Shown: piece after piece, positions 46,891-55,803 of the stretch
How the letters are laid out: each line of letters opens with the position of its first letter
How positions within the stretch are numbered: position 1 is the first letter of the stretch
From: an uncultured Bacilli bacterium
Lineage (GTDB): Bacteria; Bacillota_I; Bacilli_A; RFN20; CAG-449
NCBI GenBank assembly: GCA_947632435.1
Contig: CANRPC010000002.1
Location: 62,001-126,000, forward strand
DNA: 64,000 nt
Direction: 5' to 3'
Translations under genes and position numbers: made by a program
Notes under the pieces: model-generated
The model's database searches: none
The model's input: only the letters and a program-made list of their open reading frames with translations
Told to the model about the DNA's origin: nothing

Positions 46891-49203
46891 TTATCTAATA
46901 CCATCTAAATAATCTTTTAATAAATCTGCATAGTCTTCCCAGCCTTCAGGAATTACACCATCATCATTGCCATAGAAGCCTTCATTGTTTTGACCAAGAC
47001 CATCTTCAATAGTCGTTTGACCATCAATAACATATTCTTGATTTTTTACATCACTACCATCAGGATTTCCTGGATTGTTACCATTATTTGATTTAGAATT
47101 CGAACCAGAACCTGAGCCGGAACCTGATCCTGAACCTGAACCTGAACCAGAACCTGAGCCAGAACCAGAACCTGATCCTGAACCCGAGCCTGATCCTGAA
47201 CCTGAGCCCGAGCCAGAACCTGAATGAGAACCTAAATTAGAGCCAGAGCCTGATCCTGAACCTGAACCTGATCCAGAGCCTCCTGAACCCGAACCTCCTG
47301 AGCCTGATCCTGAACCTGAACCTGAGCCACCAGACCCAGAGCCTGATCCTGAACCCGAGCCAGAAAGTGAACCTGATCCAGAATTAGATCCTGATAAACT
47401 TCCAGAACCAGATGAATGAGGCATATCTGGATTAATATCTTTATTATCTTCAGGTTTACCTGTTTGTCCTTTTAAATCATCAAGTGCATCTTTAATGACA
47501 TCTTTAGATTCTTTATCAACATCTTCGATATTGCTTGGTCCTTTAAGTGCATCTTTGAATTCTTCTTTAGCTTGTTCAACAGCATCTTGAATTTCACCTT
47601 TAGCTTGTTCAGTATTACCTTGTTCTGCAGATGTTTTTGCAGTTCTCAAGGCGTCTGCTAAATCTAATAAAGCCGCTTTTAACTGAGGATTATTTACTGC
47701 TGCTGCAGCTGCTTCTTCTAATGCTTTAATGTATTTATCTAATTTTGCAGATAATTCTTGGCCGCTTAAACCTTCTGTTTCTGAAATGATTTCATCTAAG
47801 CCTTTATTAACATCAAGCATATAATTAGGATCTATTACATGTGTCCCATCTTCTTTAATTTCAACTTCAGCTCCGATTATACCATTTCCTAAATCTTTTA
47901 ATGCATCACTTGGCATTTCTTCACCATGTTTTACTAAAACTTGTCCTGGACCATCAAGAGATTCAGAAGCATTTTTTAAAGCTTCTTCTAAAATTTTTAA
48001 TATTTCATCACAGAATGCTTCAGTTTTAACAATTTTTTCATCATTTGTTAAATGAGAAGCATTAATTTCTTTTTCAAAGTTATCAATTAAAGCATTTATT
48101 GAATCTTTAATGCTTTGTGCAATATCTGCTGAATTAACAATTGCTCTTAATTCATTTAATAATCTTGCAATTATTTCATCAAATGATTGCCATACTGCAA
48201 AGAAATAAGTATCTTTTTTTACGCTTAAACCATTCATATAGAAAATAGTTTCAGTAATATCCAAACCTGTTCTATCATTTTTGGTAATAGGTTTACCTTC
48301 ATTATCTAATTCAGCATAATTCCAACCAACTAATGAATATCCTTCACGATGAATTTGATCATTGTTAGCAAATAAGGCACCTGGAATTGTCTTCACTGAA
48401 TCAAAGCTTGCATTTGAATCTAATTCAATATAATAATATAAATCATGCCATATACCATCGCTATCGATATATTGTCCGTTTACATGATCAAACCAATCTG
48501 TGCTAGAAATTGATTTATATTCAGTTGCTACTGGATCTGCATATTGATAAAATTGTTCCTCATATATAATGTTATATCCACCAACAAAGTTGATACTAAA
48601 TTTTCCACCATTTGAGTAAAATCTAACTTTATAACTTGTAGGTTCTTCTTTAGCACGTGGAGTTGCTTCAGGAATAAAGAAAGTACTACCACCGAGTAAA
48701 ACCGCTACCACAGCACCAACAATTAAAATTTTTGGGAATTTCATTTTGACCATGCCTGGGTCAACAGTTACCAATTTATCATTAGCATCTTCTCTTTGTT
48801 TTCTAGCAATAAGGCTGTCATCATTTTTAAATTGAACCATGGTAACAACTCTATCTTCTAGACCTAAATTATCAACTCTACGAGCAACTAATTCATCTCT
48901 TGTTTTAAATACTTTTTTAAGTAATAAGATTACGCTAACTGGAATAGCTATTATAGCTAAAACAAGAACAACGATTGAACGATATGAAAAGCCAGTTGCA
49001 TTACATATAGGTGTCAAAATAAGATTCATAAGACCTGCGATAATTATTGAAACCAATATACCAGCTATTAAAGCTTTTATAAAATTTTCAATGACTATTT
49101 TCTTACTATATTTTAATAGATTATTGCCTTCATTATCTTTTTTTGAAACTTCTTTTTTATTTTCCTTTTTTTCTTGAGAAATTTCTTTTTCTTCATCAAT
49201 CAT
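46891..49203 (-). CDS. DUF4175-like membrane protein with InlB-type repeat and long Gly-Ser tract
   Basis: 770 residues. A charged cytoplasmic N-terminus precedes paired helices near 36-65 and 75-95, then [19 protein letters not shown], reminiscent of DUF4175 proteins. A third helix lies near 155-176. The outer part has an InlB B-repeat-like module ([10 protein letters not shown] to YFFAVWQ, about 195-335), a helical coiled-coil region (about 340-570), about 105 residues of almost pure Gly-Ser and an acidic end ([15 protein letters not shown]). It sits between the lipoprotein and MoxR genes and is probably a surface component of the same complex. Confidence 0.7.
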   Translation of the reverse strand: MIDEEKEISQEKKENKKEVSKKDNEGNNLLKYSKKIVIENFIKALIAGILVSIIIAGLMNLILTPICNATGFSYRSIVVLVLAIIAIPVSVILLLKKVFKTRDELVARRVDNLGLEDRVVTMVQFKNDDSLIARKQREDANDKLVTVDPGMVKMKFPKILIVGAVVAVLLGGSTFFIPEATPRAKEEPTSYKVRFYSNGGKFSINFVGGYNIIYEEQFYQYADPVATEYKSISSTDWFDHVNGQYIDSDGIWHDLYYYIELDSNASFDSVKTIPGALFANNDQIHREGYSLVGWNYAELDNEGKPITKNDRTGLDITETIFYMNGLSVKKDTYFFAVWQSFDEIIARLLNELRAIVNSADIAQSIKDSINALIDNFEKEINASHLTNDEKIVKTEAFCDEILKILEEALKNASESLDGPGQVLVKHGEEMPSDALKDLGNGIIGAEVEIKEDGTHVIDPNYMLDVNKGLDEIISETEGLSGQELSAKLDKYIKALEEAAAAAVNNPQLKAALLDLADALRTAKTSAEQGNTEQAKGEIQDAVEQAKEEFKDALKGPSNIEDVDKESKDVIKDALDDLKGQTGKPEDNKDINPDMPHSSGSGSLSGSNSGSGSLSGSGSGSGSGSGGSGSGSGSGSGGSGSGGSGSGSGSGSGSGSNLGSHSGSGSGSGSGSGSGSGSGSGSGSGSGSGSGSGSGSGSGSGSNSKSNNGNNPGNPDGSDVKNQEYVIDGQTTIEDGLGQNNEGFYGNDDGVIPEGWEDYADLLKDYLDGIR
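47098..47415 (-). repeat. Gly-Ser coding tandem repeat
   Basis: About 318 bases encode nearly uninterrupted (Gly-Ser)n, built from imperfect 6-base units such as GGTTCA, GGATCA and GGCTCT on the minus strand. Codon variety within the tract suggests selection for the peptide rather than very recent expansion, though slippage is still possible. The tract's GC content is far above its surroundings. Confidence 0.9.
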
Positions 49204-49250
49204 GAATTTAATCCTCCTATTATTTTTTCTTTTATTTATTATTAATAAGA

Positions 49251-49574
49251 TTAATTAACATCATTCCAAGACACTATACCGCCTTCTCCTTCTTCATTTA
49301 ATTCAAAGTTTGAATTACTTAATACTTTTGAACTGCTTGAAGAACTAGAGCTAGTATTTGGATTATCAGGTAATGATGTATCTAAAGAGGTATTTTCTCC
49401 TCCACCATTGGAGTTATTACCTCCTTGAGAATTTGGATTATTATTTTCTGTAGTAACTTTTGAAGTTGCTTGAGAAGTATTTATACTTGAGTCACTACTT
49501 GATGATTTATTTGCACAAGCACATAAACCACATAAAACTATTAATGGAATAATAAATAACTTTATTTTTTTCAT
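49251..49574 (-). CDS. Small lipoprotein with acidic tail, unknown function
   Basis: 107 residues: a signal peptide with lipobox LCAC (lipidated Cys near 19), a low-complexity Ser/Thr/Asn/Gly linker of about 65 residues, and a short acidic end FELNEEGEGGIVSWNDVN. A longer frame exists, but GGAG lies 7 bases before ATG 49574. It starts 14 bases downstream of the stop of the large Ig-like protein and precedes the DUF4175-like gene, so it belongs to the operon. No known family is recognised. Confidence 0.7.
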   Translation of the reverse strand: MKKIKLFIIPLIVLCGLCACANKSSSSDSSINTSQATSKVTTENNNPNSQGGNNSNGGGENTSLDTSLPDNPNTSSSSSSSSKVLSNSNFELNEEGEGGIVSWNDVN

Positions 49575-49588
49575 ATTAATTCTCCATC

Positions 49589-51652
49589 TTATACGCCACG
49601 ATAATTTACTGATGATTGACAAGGAACACTAATTTCAGAAACACCATCTGTAACAATAAATGTTGCTTTAAATTGTCCTATAAATTCTTGATCTGGCAAT
49701 CTAGTAATAGTAAATGCTGTTCCAACTTTCCCAGCTTGTTCCCAAGGTTTAAAATATGCTTGGGAAGGTGTTTTACTATAATAAGTAATCTTTCGTGAAA
49801 AACTTGTCGCAGTATATTCAAACGTTTTTTGTACACGACCTTCATCATTTATAGCTTCTACTTTAAATTGTGCTGCAGTTATATATGGAAAGAAGTCTTC
49901 GTTAATATAACCAATAAATCTTACAGCTTTTTCGGTTCCAGATAATTCTTCAAAACGTCCTTTTTCAGCTTTTAAGCCAACTTGAGTATTGATTATTATT
50001 CCATCTCTATTAACTTCTTTTTCTAAATTAGAAACACGTAATGGTGAAGATAATACTGAATGTCTTTGATATTTTGGAGTATTTTCATACATTCTAGCTG
50101 AAATTTCTGCTTTACCTGTTTTATGCATTGTAACTTCACCTGTCTTTGGATCAACAGATGCTACATCAGCATTAGAAGTATACCAAGTAATATCATTTTT
50201 ATATTTTGTATATTCTGGATTATCTTTTATTTCATCAAAATGTCCATCATCTCTTGAAGGAGTTGCGTTCATTTTAAATTTAGTACCTGGTTGAATATAG
50301 TATTCTCTATCTGATGTCTTTATAATATTGCTATTTTCATCAATAGATAAATCTAAATTTGTAGCAACAGGAACAATGGTAATTTCCGCATATACTGTAT
50401 GATTATCTGTAATTGGTGCCGTTACATCAAATTCTTTATCATCACTTTTATCTTGCGGTGAACCATTATCATCCATCCAAGTAATGTCATATCCTTTTCC
50501 TGAACCAAAAACAGGAACATTATTAATTGATTCTCCTTTTGTAACAGGTACTGATGAATATTTATTTTCACCATTTTGATCATTTTTTAATGCATCATAG
50601 CTTTCATAAAAATCCACAACATATTCGACAATATTAGCAACATCTACTCTACATGTATCAGATTCTCCTGCATAACTTACAGTAATGTTTGTTGATCCTT
50701 CTTGAGCAGTTGCAGTAACTAAACCAGTTTGATCAACAGTTGCAACTTGTGGATTTGAGCTTTGCCAATTAAACTGTATACCAGTAGTCATAGGAAGTGT
50801 AGTAACTGTTAATTGATGAGTTTCTAAAGGTTTTAACATAACAGAAATAGCATCAAGGAAAATTGTTATACCAGTTGAACTTCTCCATACAGCAAAATAT
50901 GTTTTACCAAATTCAAATGATGTAGTTGTTTCTGAACTATTTGGATTTTCAGACCAACCTGCAAAAATATAATCCTTACCATTTTCGCTTCTTGTAGGAT
51001 TTTCTGGAGGAGTTACAGCATCACTTGAATCATCTGTTCTTACGACAGTTTTCATAGATGTACCATCAGAAAATTGTCCTCCATTTGCATTAAATCTTGC
51101 TTTTTCACTAGCGCCAAATTCTATATATTGAAGATAAAGGTCAGAACTATTTCCAGCAATTTGAAATTCTTTACCAGCTGCACCTATACCAGTAAATTCA
51201 TATGTTACAATCACCATTTGCTTATTAACATCTTGTGTAAGAATTTTATCTCCTTTATCACGATCATAAATCAAAAATTTTTTATTGCCTTCAGAATATA
51301 AACAAAATTCAACCCTAACATTTTCAAACAATTTAAAATGAATATTCTTTTTACCATATGTGCTCTTAGAATTACTCCATGTAGGGCTACCACCTTTAGA
51401 TAAATGTATACCTTTTGTTTCATCAAAATCAGGTGTTGCATCATCTTCTTGATTTTCATTAATATAGTGCAATTGACTAGGCAATTTTGCTCCCATACTC
51501 ATATCCCAGTTATAGTCTTTATACTTATCTTCTGCCGCTACAGCATTGATAGGCATTTCTTCACTACTGTTGTGAAATGGAAATTTCATACTGATAAAAC
51601 TACCAACAATCAAAGAGAATAATAAGGTTATTTTCCATTTTTTTGTCTTCAT
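49589..51652 (-). CDS. Secreted Ig-like (BIG2) and InlB-repeat surface protein
   Basis: 687 residues with a signal peptide (basic start then LLFSLIVGSFISMKF). An N-terminal carbohydrate-binding-like beta domain (about 40-190) is followed by an InlB-type repeat (FNANGGQFSDGT to TYFAVWRSS), a BIG2 domain (ITIFLDAISVMLKPLETHQL to AGESDTCRV), a second InlB-like module, another BIG2-like domain (ASVDPKTGEVTMHKTGKAEI) and a C-terminal beta domain. No LPXTG anchor or membrane helix is seen at the end, so it is secreted or held non-covalently. It is first in the 12-kb operon, behind the promoter flanked by two palindromes. Confidence 0.8.
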   Translation of the reverse strand: MKTKKWKITLLFSLIVGSFISMKFPFHNSSEEMPINAVAAEDKYKDYNWDMSMGAKLPSQLHYINENQEDDATPDFDETKGIHLSKGGSPTWSNSKSTYGKKNIHFKLFENVRVEFCLYSEGNKKFLIYDRDKGDKILTQDVNKQMVIVTYEFTGIGAAGKEFQIAGNSSDLYLQYIEFGASEKARFNANGGQFSDGTSMKTVVRTDDSSDAVTPPENPTRSENGKDYIFAGWSENPNSSETTTSFEFGKTYFAVWRSSTGITIFLDAISVMLKPLETHQLTVTTLPMTTGIQFNWQSSNPQVATVDQTGLVTATAQEGSTNITVSYAGESDTCRVDVANIVEYVVDFYESYDALKNDQNGENKYSSVPVTKGESINNVPVFGSGKGYDITWMDDNGSPQDKSDDKEFDVTAPITDNHTVYAEITIVPVATNLDLSIDENSNIIKTSDREYYIQPGTKFKMNATPSRDDGHFDEIKDNPEYTKYKNDITWYTSNADVASVDPKTGEVTMHKTGKAEISARMYENTPKYQRHSVLSSPLRVSNLEKEVNRDGIIINTQVGLKAEKGRFEELSGTEKAVRFIGYINEDFFPYITAAQFKVEAINDEGRVQKTFEYTATSFSRKITYYSKTPSQAYFKPWEQAGKVGTAFTITRLPDQEFIGQFKATFIVTDGVSEISVPCQSSVNYRGV

Positions 51653-51683
51653 AATTTAATCTCTCCTAAGTATTTTGTTTTAA

Positions 51684-51697
51684 TGTAAGCGCTTACT
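51684..51697. promoter_or_regulatory. cre/LacI-type operator, downstream of the promoter
   Basis: TGTAAGCGCTTACT has a 12-bp perfect palindrome core and one mismatch (last base) to TGWAANCGNTNWCA. It lies in the 5' leader of the Ig-like gene, about 40-55 bases after the predicted transcription start. Confidence 0.55.
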
Positions 51698-51744
51698 ATT
51701 TTGACTTTTAAAAACACCAAATCAAAAAAACGAAATACAAAGCC

Positions 51745-51773
51745 ATGATATCAAATCTACATTTTATAGTCAA
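51745..51773 (-). promoter_or_regulatory. Promoter of the Ig-like/MoxR/vWA operon
   Basis: Minus strand: TTGACT (51773-51768), 17-bp spacer, TATCAT (51750-51745) with TGA directly upstream (extended -10). Confidence 0.65.
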
Positions 51774-51787
51774 TAAAAGCGCTTTCA
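51774..51787. promoter_or_regulatory. cre/LacI-type operator abutting the -35
   Basis: On the minus strand TGAAAGCGCTTTTA, one mismatch from the cre consensus, directly touching the -35 hexamer. The core AAAGCGCTTT is palindromic. Confidence 0.5.
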
Positions 51788-51963
51788 ATTTTCTCAAAAA
51801 AGTTAAATGACAAAGTAAATTCGGTTTACATTAAGTAAAATTAATATTTTTATTTACTTATTTATTAATAAATAATAATTAATAAATAATATATGTAATT
51901 TAAAACTTAAAATAGCACACTTAATTTTCTAAATAAAGATAAAAATAAAAAAATTTAAGCACT

Positions 51964-52037
51964 AAAAAAGTTTAAAGATTGTTTACCAAAGAATTTTATA
52001 ATTTTTATTTTCTTATATATTTGAATCTTTAAACTTT
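51964..52037 (-). terminator. Long-loop hairpin ending the DUF4190 transcript
   Basis: AAGTTTAAAGATT (51968-51980) is perfectly complementary to 52024-52036, with a 43-base loop; the minus strand continues with TTTTTT. It lies 47 bases past the DUF4190 stop. The stretch 51788-51963 is very AT-rich and I see no gene in it. Confidence 0.5.
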
Positions 52038-52083
52038 TGATAAAAATTATTTTTATAAATTAAATTTATAGCTAAACTTAAAA

Positions 52084-52353
52084 TTAATAATTTGATGCTG
52101 CAATACCTATGCCACCTAAAAATAGCCAAATTATTCCCCAAAATACAAGTGAAATTATGCTTAAAACGAGTCCAGCTATTGCTAAGCCACTATAGGAATA
52201 TTTATCCTTTTTACTAACTCCAATAGCGCTTAAAATAACACCTAAGATTGGTGTTATACAAAACCACATACCAGACCATAAGGACAATAAGCCTATTACA
52301 AATCCAGCAATTCCTAAACCATTTACTTTTTTTTGAATTTCTTTTTCTTCCAT
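52084..52353 (-). CDS. DUF4190 small membrane protein
   Basis: An 89-residue protein with two hydrophobic helices (about 12-42 and 55-83). The repeated IAGFVIGLLSL and LAIAGLVLSIISLV are the DUF4190 signature; the family has no known function. The ATG follows TTAGGAG. It is monocistronic, with a promoter containing a ten-G homopolymer and its own hairpin terminator. Confidence 0.82.
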   Translation of the reverse strand: MEEKEIQKKVNGLGIAGFVIGLLSLWSGMWFCITPILGVILSAIGVSKKDKYSYSGLAIAGLVLSIISLVFWGIIWLFLGGIGIAASNY

Positions 52354-52384
52354 AATAAATCTCCTAACAAATGTTTTTTTGTTA

Positions 52385-52415
52385 ATTATACCCCCCCCCC
52401 GTTTAAATTTGTCAA
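52385..52415 (-). promoter_or_regulatory. DUF4190 promoter with G10 tract in the spacer
   Basis: Minus strand: perfect TTGACA (52415-52410), AATTTAAAC, ten Gs (52400-52391), then perfect TATAAT (52390-52385). The spacer is 19 bp; removing two Gs would give the optimal 17. The layout is that of slipped-strand phase-variable promoters. Confidence 0.75.
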
Positions 52416-52426
52416 GAAGTATTGCA

Positions 52427-52456
52427 TAAAAAAACTCTACAAATTAATGTAAAGTT
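52427..52456 (-). terminator. Terminator after parA
   Basis: AACTCTACA (52433-52441) pairs with 52448-52456 with one mismatch, and Ts follow on the minus strand. It overlaps the last codon of parA and closes the suf-mnmG-rsmG-parA run. Confidence 0.65.
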
Positions 52457-53210
52457 ATTTATCTAAATTTAATTCTTTAACAAGTGCATTATAAGCTTGA
52501 GCTCCTGTAGAATTAGGTCTATATATAGTTATTGGTATTCCAACCATTTGAGATTCAACGATAGAATTATTTCTAGGAATTTGTGTTACAAAAGTTTTTT
52601 CTTTGAATAATTTTCTTATCTCAATAGTAATTTCTGTTGCAAGTCTTAATCTTGAATCATACATTGTTAATAAAAAACCAAGAATTTTTAAATTTTTATT
52701 ATAATGGAGTTGAACATTTGAAATGGTTGCAAGCATGTGGGAAACTGCATCAAGAGCAAAACATTCACATTGCACAGGAATTATAACTTCATCAGATGCA
52801 ATTAAAGATGATAATTGTAAAAAGCCAAATGAAGGAGGCGTATCAATCAATATATAATCATATGCATCTAAATTACGAATACATTTACCTAACAATAATA
52901 AAGGATTTTTAGATTTAATTTTTGTTTCTAAAATAGTTAAATCGACTTTACTTGGTAAAAGGTCCAAATCTTTAATGCGTGTTTTTTTTATTGCTTTATA
53001 AATATCATAATTAGATACTAAAACATCATATACACTATGATTAAATAAACTAGCATCTAATCCTAAACTTTTGGCACAATTGCTTTGAGGATCCATATCA
53101 ATAACCAATACTTTTTTGTTGTGCGATATTAAAGCTCCAGCTAAAGATATTGTAGTTGTTGTTTTACCAACTCCACCTTTTTGATTTGCAATTGCGATGA
53201 TATGTGCCAT
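52455..53210 (-). CDS. parA: ParA/Soj-family chromosome partitioning ATPase
   Basis: 251 residues with the deviant Walker A KGGVGKTTTT at 11-20, Walker A' VIDMDPQSNCAKSLG and Walker B YILIDTPPSFGFLQL. Soj/ParA works with ParB/Spo0J bound at parS to segregate origins and regulate DnaA. It follows rsmG by 20 bases, as in many Bacillota near oriC, but no parB follows; instead a terminator and an unrelated gene come next. Confidence 0.92.
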   Translation of the reverse strand: MAHIIAIANQKGGVGKTTTTISLAGALISHNKKVLVIDMDPQSNCAKSLGLDASLFNHSVYDVLVSNYDIYKAIKKTRIKDLDLLPSKVDLTILETKIKSKNPLLLLGKCIRNLDAYDYILIDTPPSFGFLQLSSLIASDEVIIPVQCECFALDAVSHMLATISNVQLHYNKNLKILGFLLTMYDSRLRLATEITIEIRKLFKEKTFVTQIPRNNSIVESQMVGIPITIYRPNSTGAQAYNALVKELNLDK

Positions 53211-53230
53211 AACTACTTACTCCTTATAAA

Positions 53231-53935
53231 TTATAGAGGTTTCTTTTTAATATTTGCATAGTTTCTTGGATATTTGTTATTAGTAACTTCTTGCTTTTGA
53301 TAATAAAGATTTATTCTTGTTTCTTTATTAGTTGGTAAAGAAAATTCACAAAGTTTAATGCGCTTAACTTTTAAAATATCCAATGCATTTAATGCTAATT
53401 GTTCTTCTTGTAAAGCTTGTTTACCCTTTAAAGCTATAAAAATGCCATTAATTTTTAATAAAGGTATAATTAATTCCAATAAAATATTTAATTTAGCAAC
53501 TCCTCTAGCAGAAGCAAAATCATATTTTTCGCGTCCAAATTTAGCATAATCTTCAGCACGTGCGCAAATAATATTTATATTATCTAATTTTAATCTTTCT
53601 TTTACAATATTTAAAAAAGAAACTCTTTTTTGCATTGGTTCTAACAAAGTAACATTTAATTTAGGATTAATAATAGCGTATAAGATTCCTGGAAATCCAG
53701 CACCTGAACCAACATCAATTAATGACTTGTTATTATAATCAAATTTATCTAAAGACATTATAGAATCAAAAAAGTTTTTTTCTAATATTTCCTCTTTTGT
53801 TGTATTAGCAGTTAAATCCATCACTTTATTATATTCAAGAATTAAATCAAGATATTTTAAAAGTTTATCTTTTTTAATTTCATCTATATTATATCCTTCA
53901 TTAATTAAAGAAGAAAAAAAATACTCTTCTAACAT
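53231..53935 (-). CDS. rsmG: 16S rRNA (guanine-527-N7) methyltransferase RsmG
   Basis: 234 residues with the SAM-binding SLIDVGSGAGFPGILYA, MDLTANTTKEEILEKNFFDS upstream of it and ASARGVAKLNILLELIIPLL. It methylates N7 of G527 in 16S rRNA. Its ATG overlaps the mnmG stop. A basic tail of about 20 residues (KYPRNYANIKKKP) is usual. Confidence 0.95.
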   Translation of the reverse strand: MLEEYFFSSLINEGYNIDEIKKDKLLKYLDLILEYNKVMDLTANTTKEEILEKNFFDSIMSLDKFDYNNKSLIDVGSGAGFPGILYAIINPKLNVTLLEPMQKRVSFLNIVKERLKLDNINIICARAEDYAKFGREKYDFASARGVAKLNILLELIIPLLKINGIFIALKGKQALQEEQLALNALDILKVKRIKLCEFSLPTNKETRINLYYQKQEVTNNKYPRNYANIKKKPL

Positions 53936-55803
53936 TATTTAATTCCTTCTTTTCTTAAATTAACTAATAAATAGGCAATATCTGCAGGATTTACGCCAGA
54001 AATTCTAGAAGCTTGACCTAAAGTTCTAGGTTTTACCTTATCTAATTTTTGTCTTGCTTCTAAAGCCAATCCACTCAAAGATAAATAATCAAAATTAGGC
54101 AAAACAATTTCTTCAAGTTTTCTTAACCTTTCTGCTTCTTTGAGTTCTTTAGATATATAACCTTCATATTTAATTTCGGTTTCTAGTTGAAAAAGGGCTT
54201 GAGAAGAAAGATTAGAAAAATCAAAAGGTAAATATTTTTTTAATTCTTCAAGTTTAATTCCTGGTCTTTTTAAAACACTTGCAGCATTAGATGATGGCTT
54301 GACTTCACTTCCACTTACTTTTAAAGCGTATGAAGAAAGTTCTTTATTATCAGAAAAATAATAATTTTCTATTTTAGATTTTAAATCTTTTAAATTTTCT
54401 TCTTTTTGAGCAAATTCATCATATCTTTTTTGTGATATTAAGCCTAATTCATAGCCATATTTAGTTAATCTTCTATCTGCATTATCATGTCGAAGTAATA
54501 AGCGATATTCGGCACGTGAAGATAAAAGCCTATATGGTTCTTTTGTCCCTTTTGTAATTAAATCATCTATCATTACACCAATATATGCTTCATCACGTCT
54601 TAATATAAATGGTGGTTTATGTCTAGTCCATAAAACAGCATTTATTCCTGCGATTAATCCTAATCCCGCTGCTTCTTCATAGCCTGAAGTGCCACAAATT
54701 TGACCGCCAATAAATAATCCTGGCCATTTTTTAATCATCAATGTATTATCAAATTCTTCAGTTTGAATGGCATCATATTCAATAGCGTAAGCGTATTTTA
54801 AAATTTCAGCATGTTCAAGACCTTTTAAAGAATGAACCATTTCTAATTGAACATCTTCAGGCATTGAAGTTGAAAATCCCTGTAAATAAATAGAATCTGT
54901 ATGAATAGATTCTGGCTCTAAAAACAATTGATGACGTTCTTTATCTTTAAATCTTGTGACTTTATCTTCAATAGAAGGACAATATCTTGGACCTACACCA
55001 GTTACAAATCCTCCAAACAATGCCGAATCTTTTAAATGTTTATTTATTATTTCATGTGTTTTTTGATTTGTATAAGTCATATAGCAAGGAATTTGCTCTT
55101 CAATAGGCTTAAATTTTTTGGTAGTATATGAAAAAGCATATTCTCCTAAACTTCCATAATGAGGAGTAAGAACAGAAAAATCTATAGAATCTTTTTTAAT
55201 TCTTTGAGGAGTTCCAGTTTTTAAACGTATTAATTTTATACCCATTTTTGCTAGATATGGTGATAATCCTAGAGAAGATTTTTCACCATCTGGACCTGCT
55301 TTTTTTACATTATGTCCAACAAGAATAGTGGATTCCATATAAGTACCTGTTGTTAAGATTACCGCTTGAGAAGTTATTTCTCTATCAATTAATTTTACAC
55401 CAAATACTTTATTTTCATCATTAAGTAAAGAAATAACCATTCCTTCTAAAATAGTTAAATTATCAGTACTTAAAGCAATATTTTGCATTGTTTTGGGGTA
55501 ATCAAGTTTATCAGCTTGCGCTCTAAGACATTGTACACCTGGACCTTTAGAAGTATTAAGCATTTTCATTTGCAAATAGGTTTTATCAGCAACTATACCC
55601 ATCATGCCACCTAAAGCATCGATTTCACGAACTACGATTCCTTTTGCTGAACCGCCTATAGATGGATTACAAGGCATATTTGCCATCATCTTAATATTTA
55701 AAGAAATTAAAAGTGTTTTACATCCCATATGTGAAGCAGCAAAAGCAGCTTCCATTCCAGCATGACCACCACCTACAACAATGACATCATAGTCGTAAGT
55801 CAT
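53935..55803 (-). CDS. mnmG: tRNA uridine-34 carboxymethylaminomethyl modification enzyme MnmG
   Basis: 622 residues with FAD-binding VVGGGHAGMEAA at 9-20, PCNPSIGGSAKG, the conserved LRAQADKLDYP, GTPQRI, GYEEAAGLGLIAGINA and the C-terminal SRISGVNPADI. With MnmE it installs cmnm5 on U34 of certain tRNAs. Its ATG overlaps the sufB stop (TAATG), so it is translationally coupled to the Suf genes. mnmE, its usual upstream neighbour, is not present here. Confidence 0.97.
   Translation of the reverse strand: MTYDYDVIVVGGGHAGMEAAFAASHMGCKTLLISLNIKMMANMPCNPSIGGSAKGIVVREIDALGGMMGIVADKTYLQMKMLNTSKGPGVQCLRAQADKLDYPKTMQNIALSTDNLTILEGMVISLLNDENKVFGVKLIDREITSQAVILTTGTYMESTILVGHNVKKAGPDGEKSSLGLSPYLAKMGIKLIRLKTGTPQRIKKDSIDFSVLTPHYGSLGEYAFSYTTKKFKPIEEQIPCYMTYTNQKTHEIINKHLKDSALFGGFVTGVGPRYCPSIEDKVTRFKDKERHQLFLEPESIHTDSIYLQGFSTSMPEDVQLEMVHSLKGLEHAEILKYAYAIEYDAIQTEEFDNTLMIKKWPGLFIGGQICGTSGYEEAAGLGLIAGINAVLWTRHKPPFILRRDEAYIGVMIDDLITKGTKEPYRLLSSRAEYRLLLRHDNADRRLTKYGYELGLISQKRYDEFAQKEENLKDLKSKIENYYFSDNKELSSYALKVSGSEVKPSSNAASVLKRPGIKLEELKKYLPFDFSNLSSQALFQLETEIKYEGYISKELKEAERLRKLEEIVLPNFDYLSLSGLALEARQKLDKVKPRTLGQASRISGVNPADIAYLLVNLRKEGIK

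Noticed and set aside
47098-47415. Tandem repeat that could be mistaken for a CRISPR or satellite array
   Set aside because: The repeats are 6-base coding units in frame with (Gly-Ser)n; there are no spacers and no cas genes.
51788-51963. Possible small gene in the AT-rich gap between the Ig-like operon and DUF4190
   Set aside because: I found no frame with a ribosome binding site and meaningful composition; only AT-rich palindromic sequence is seen.
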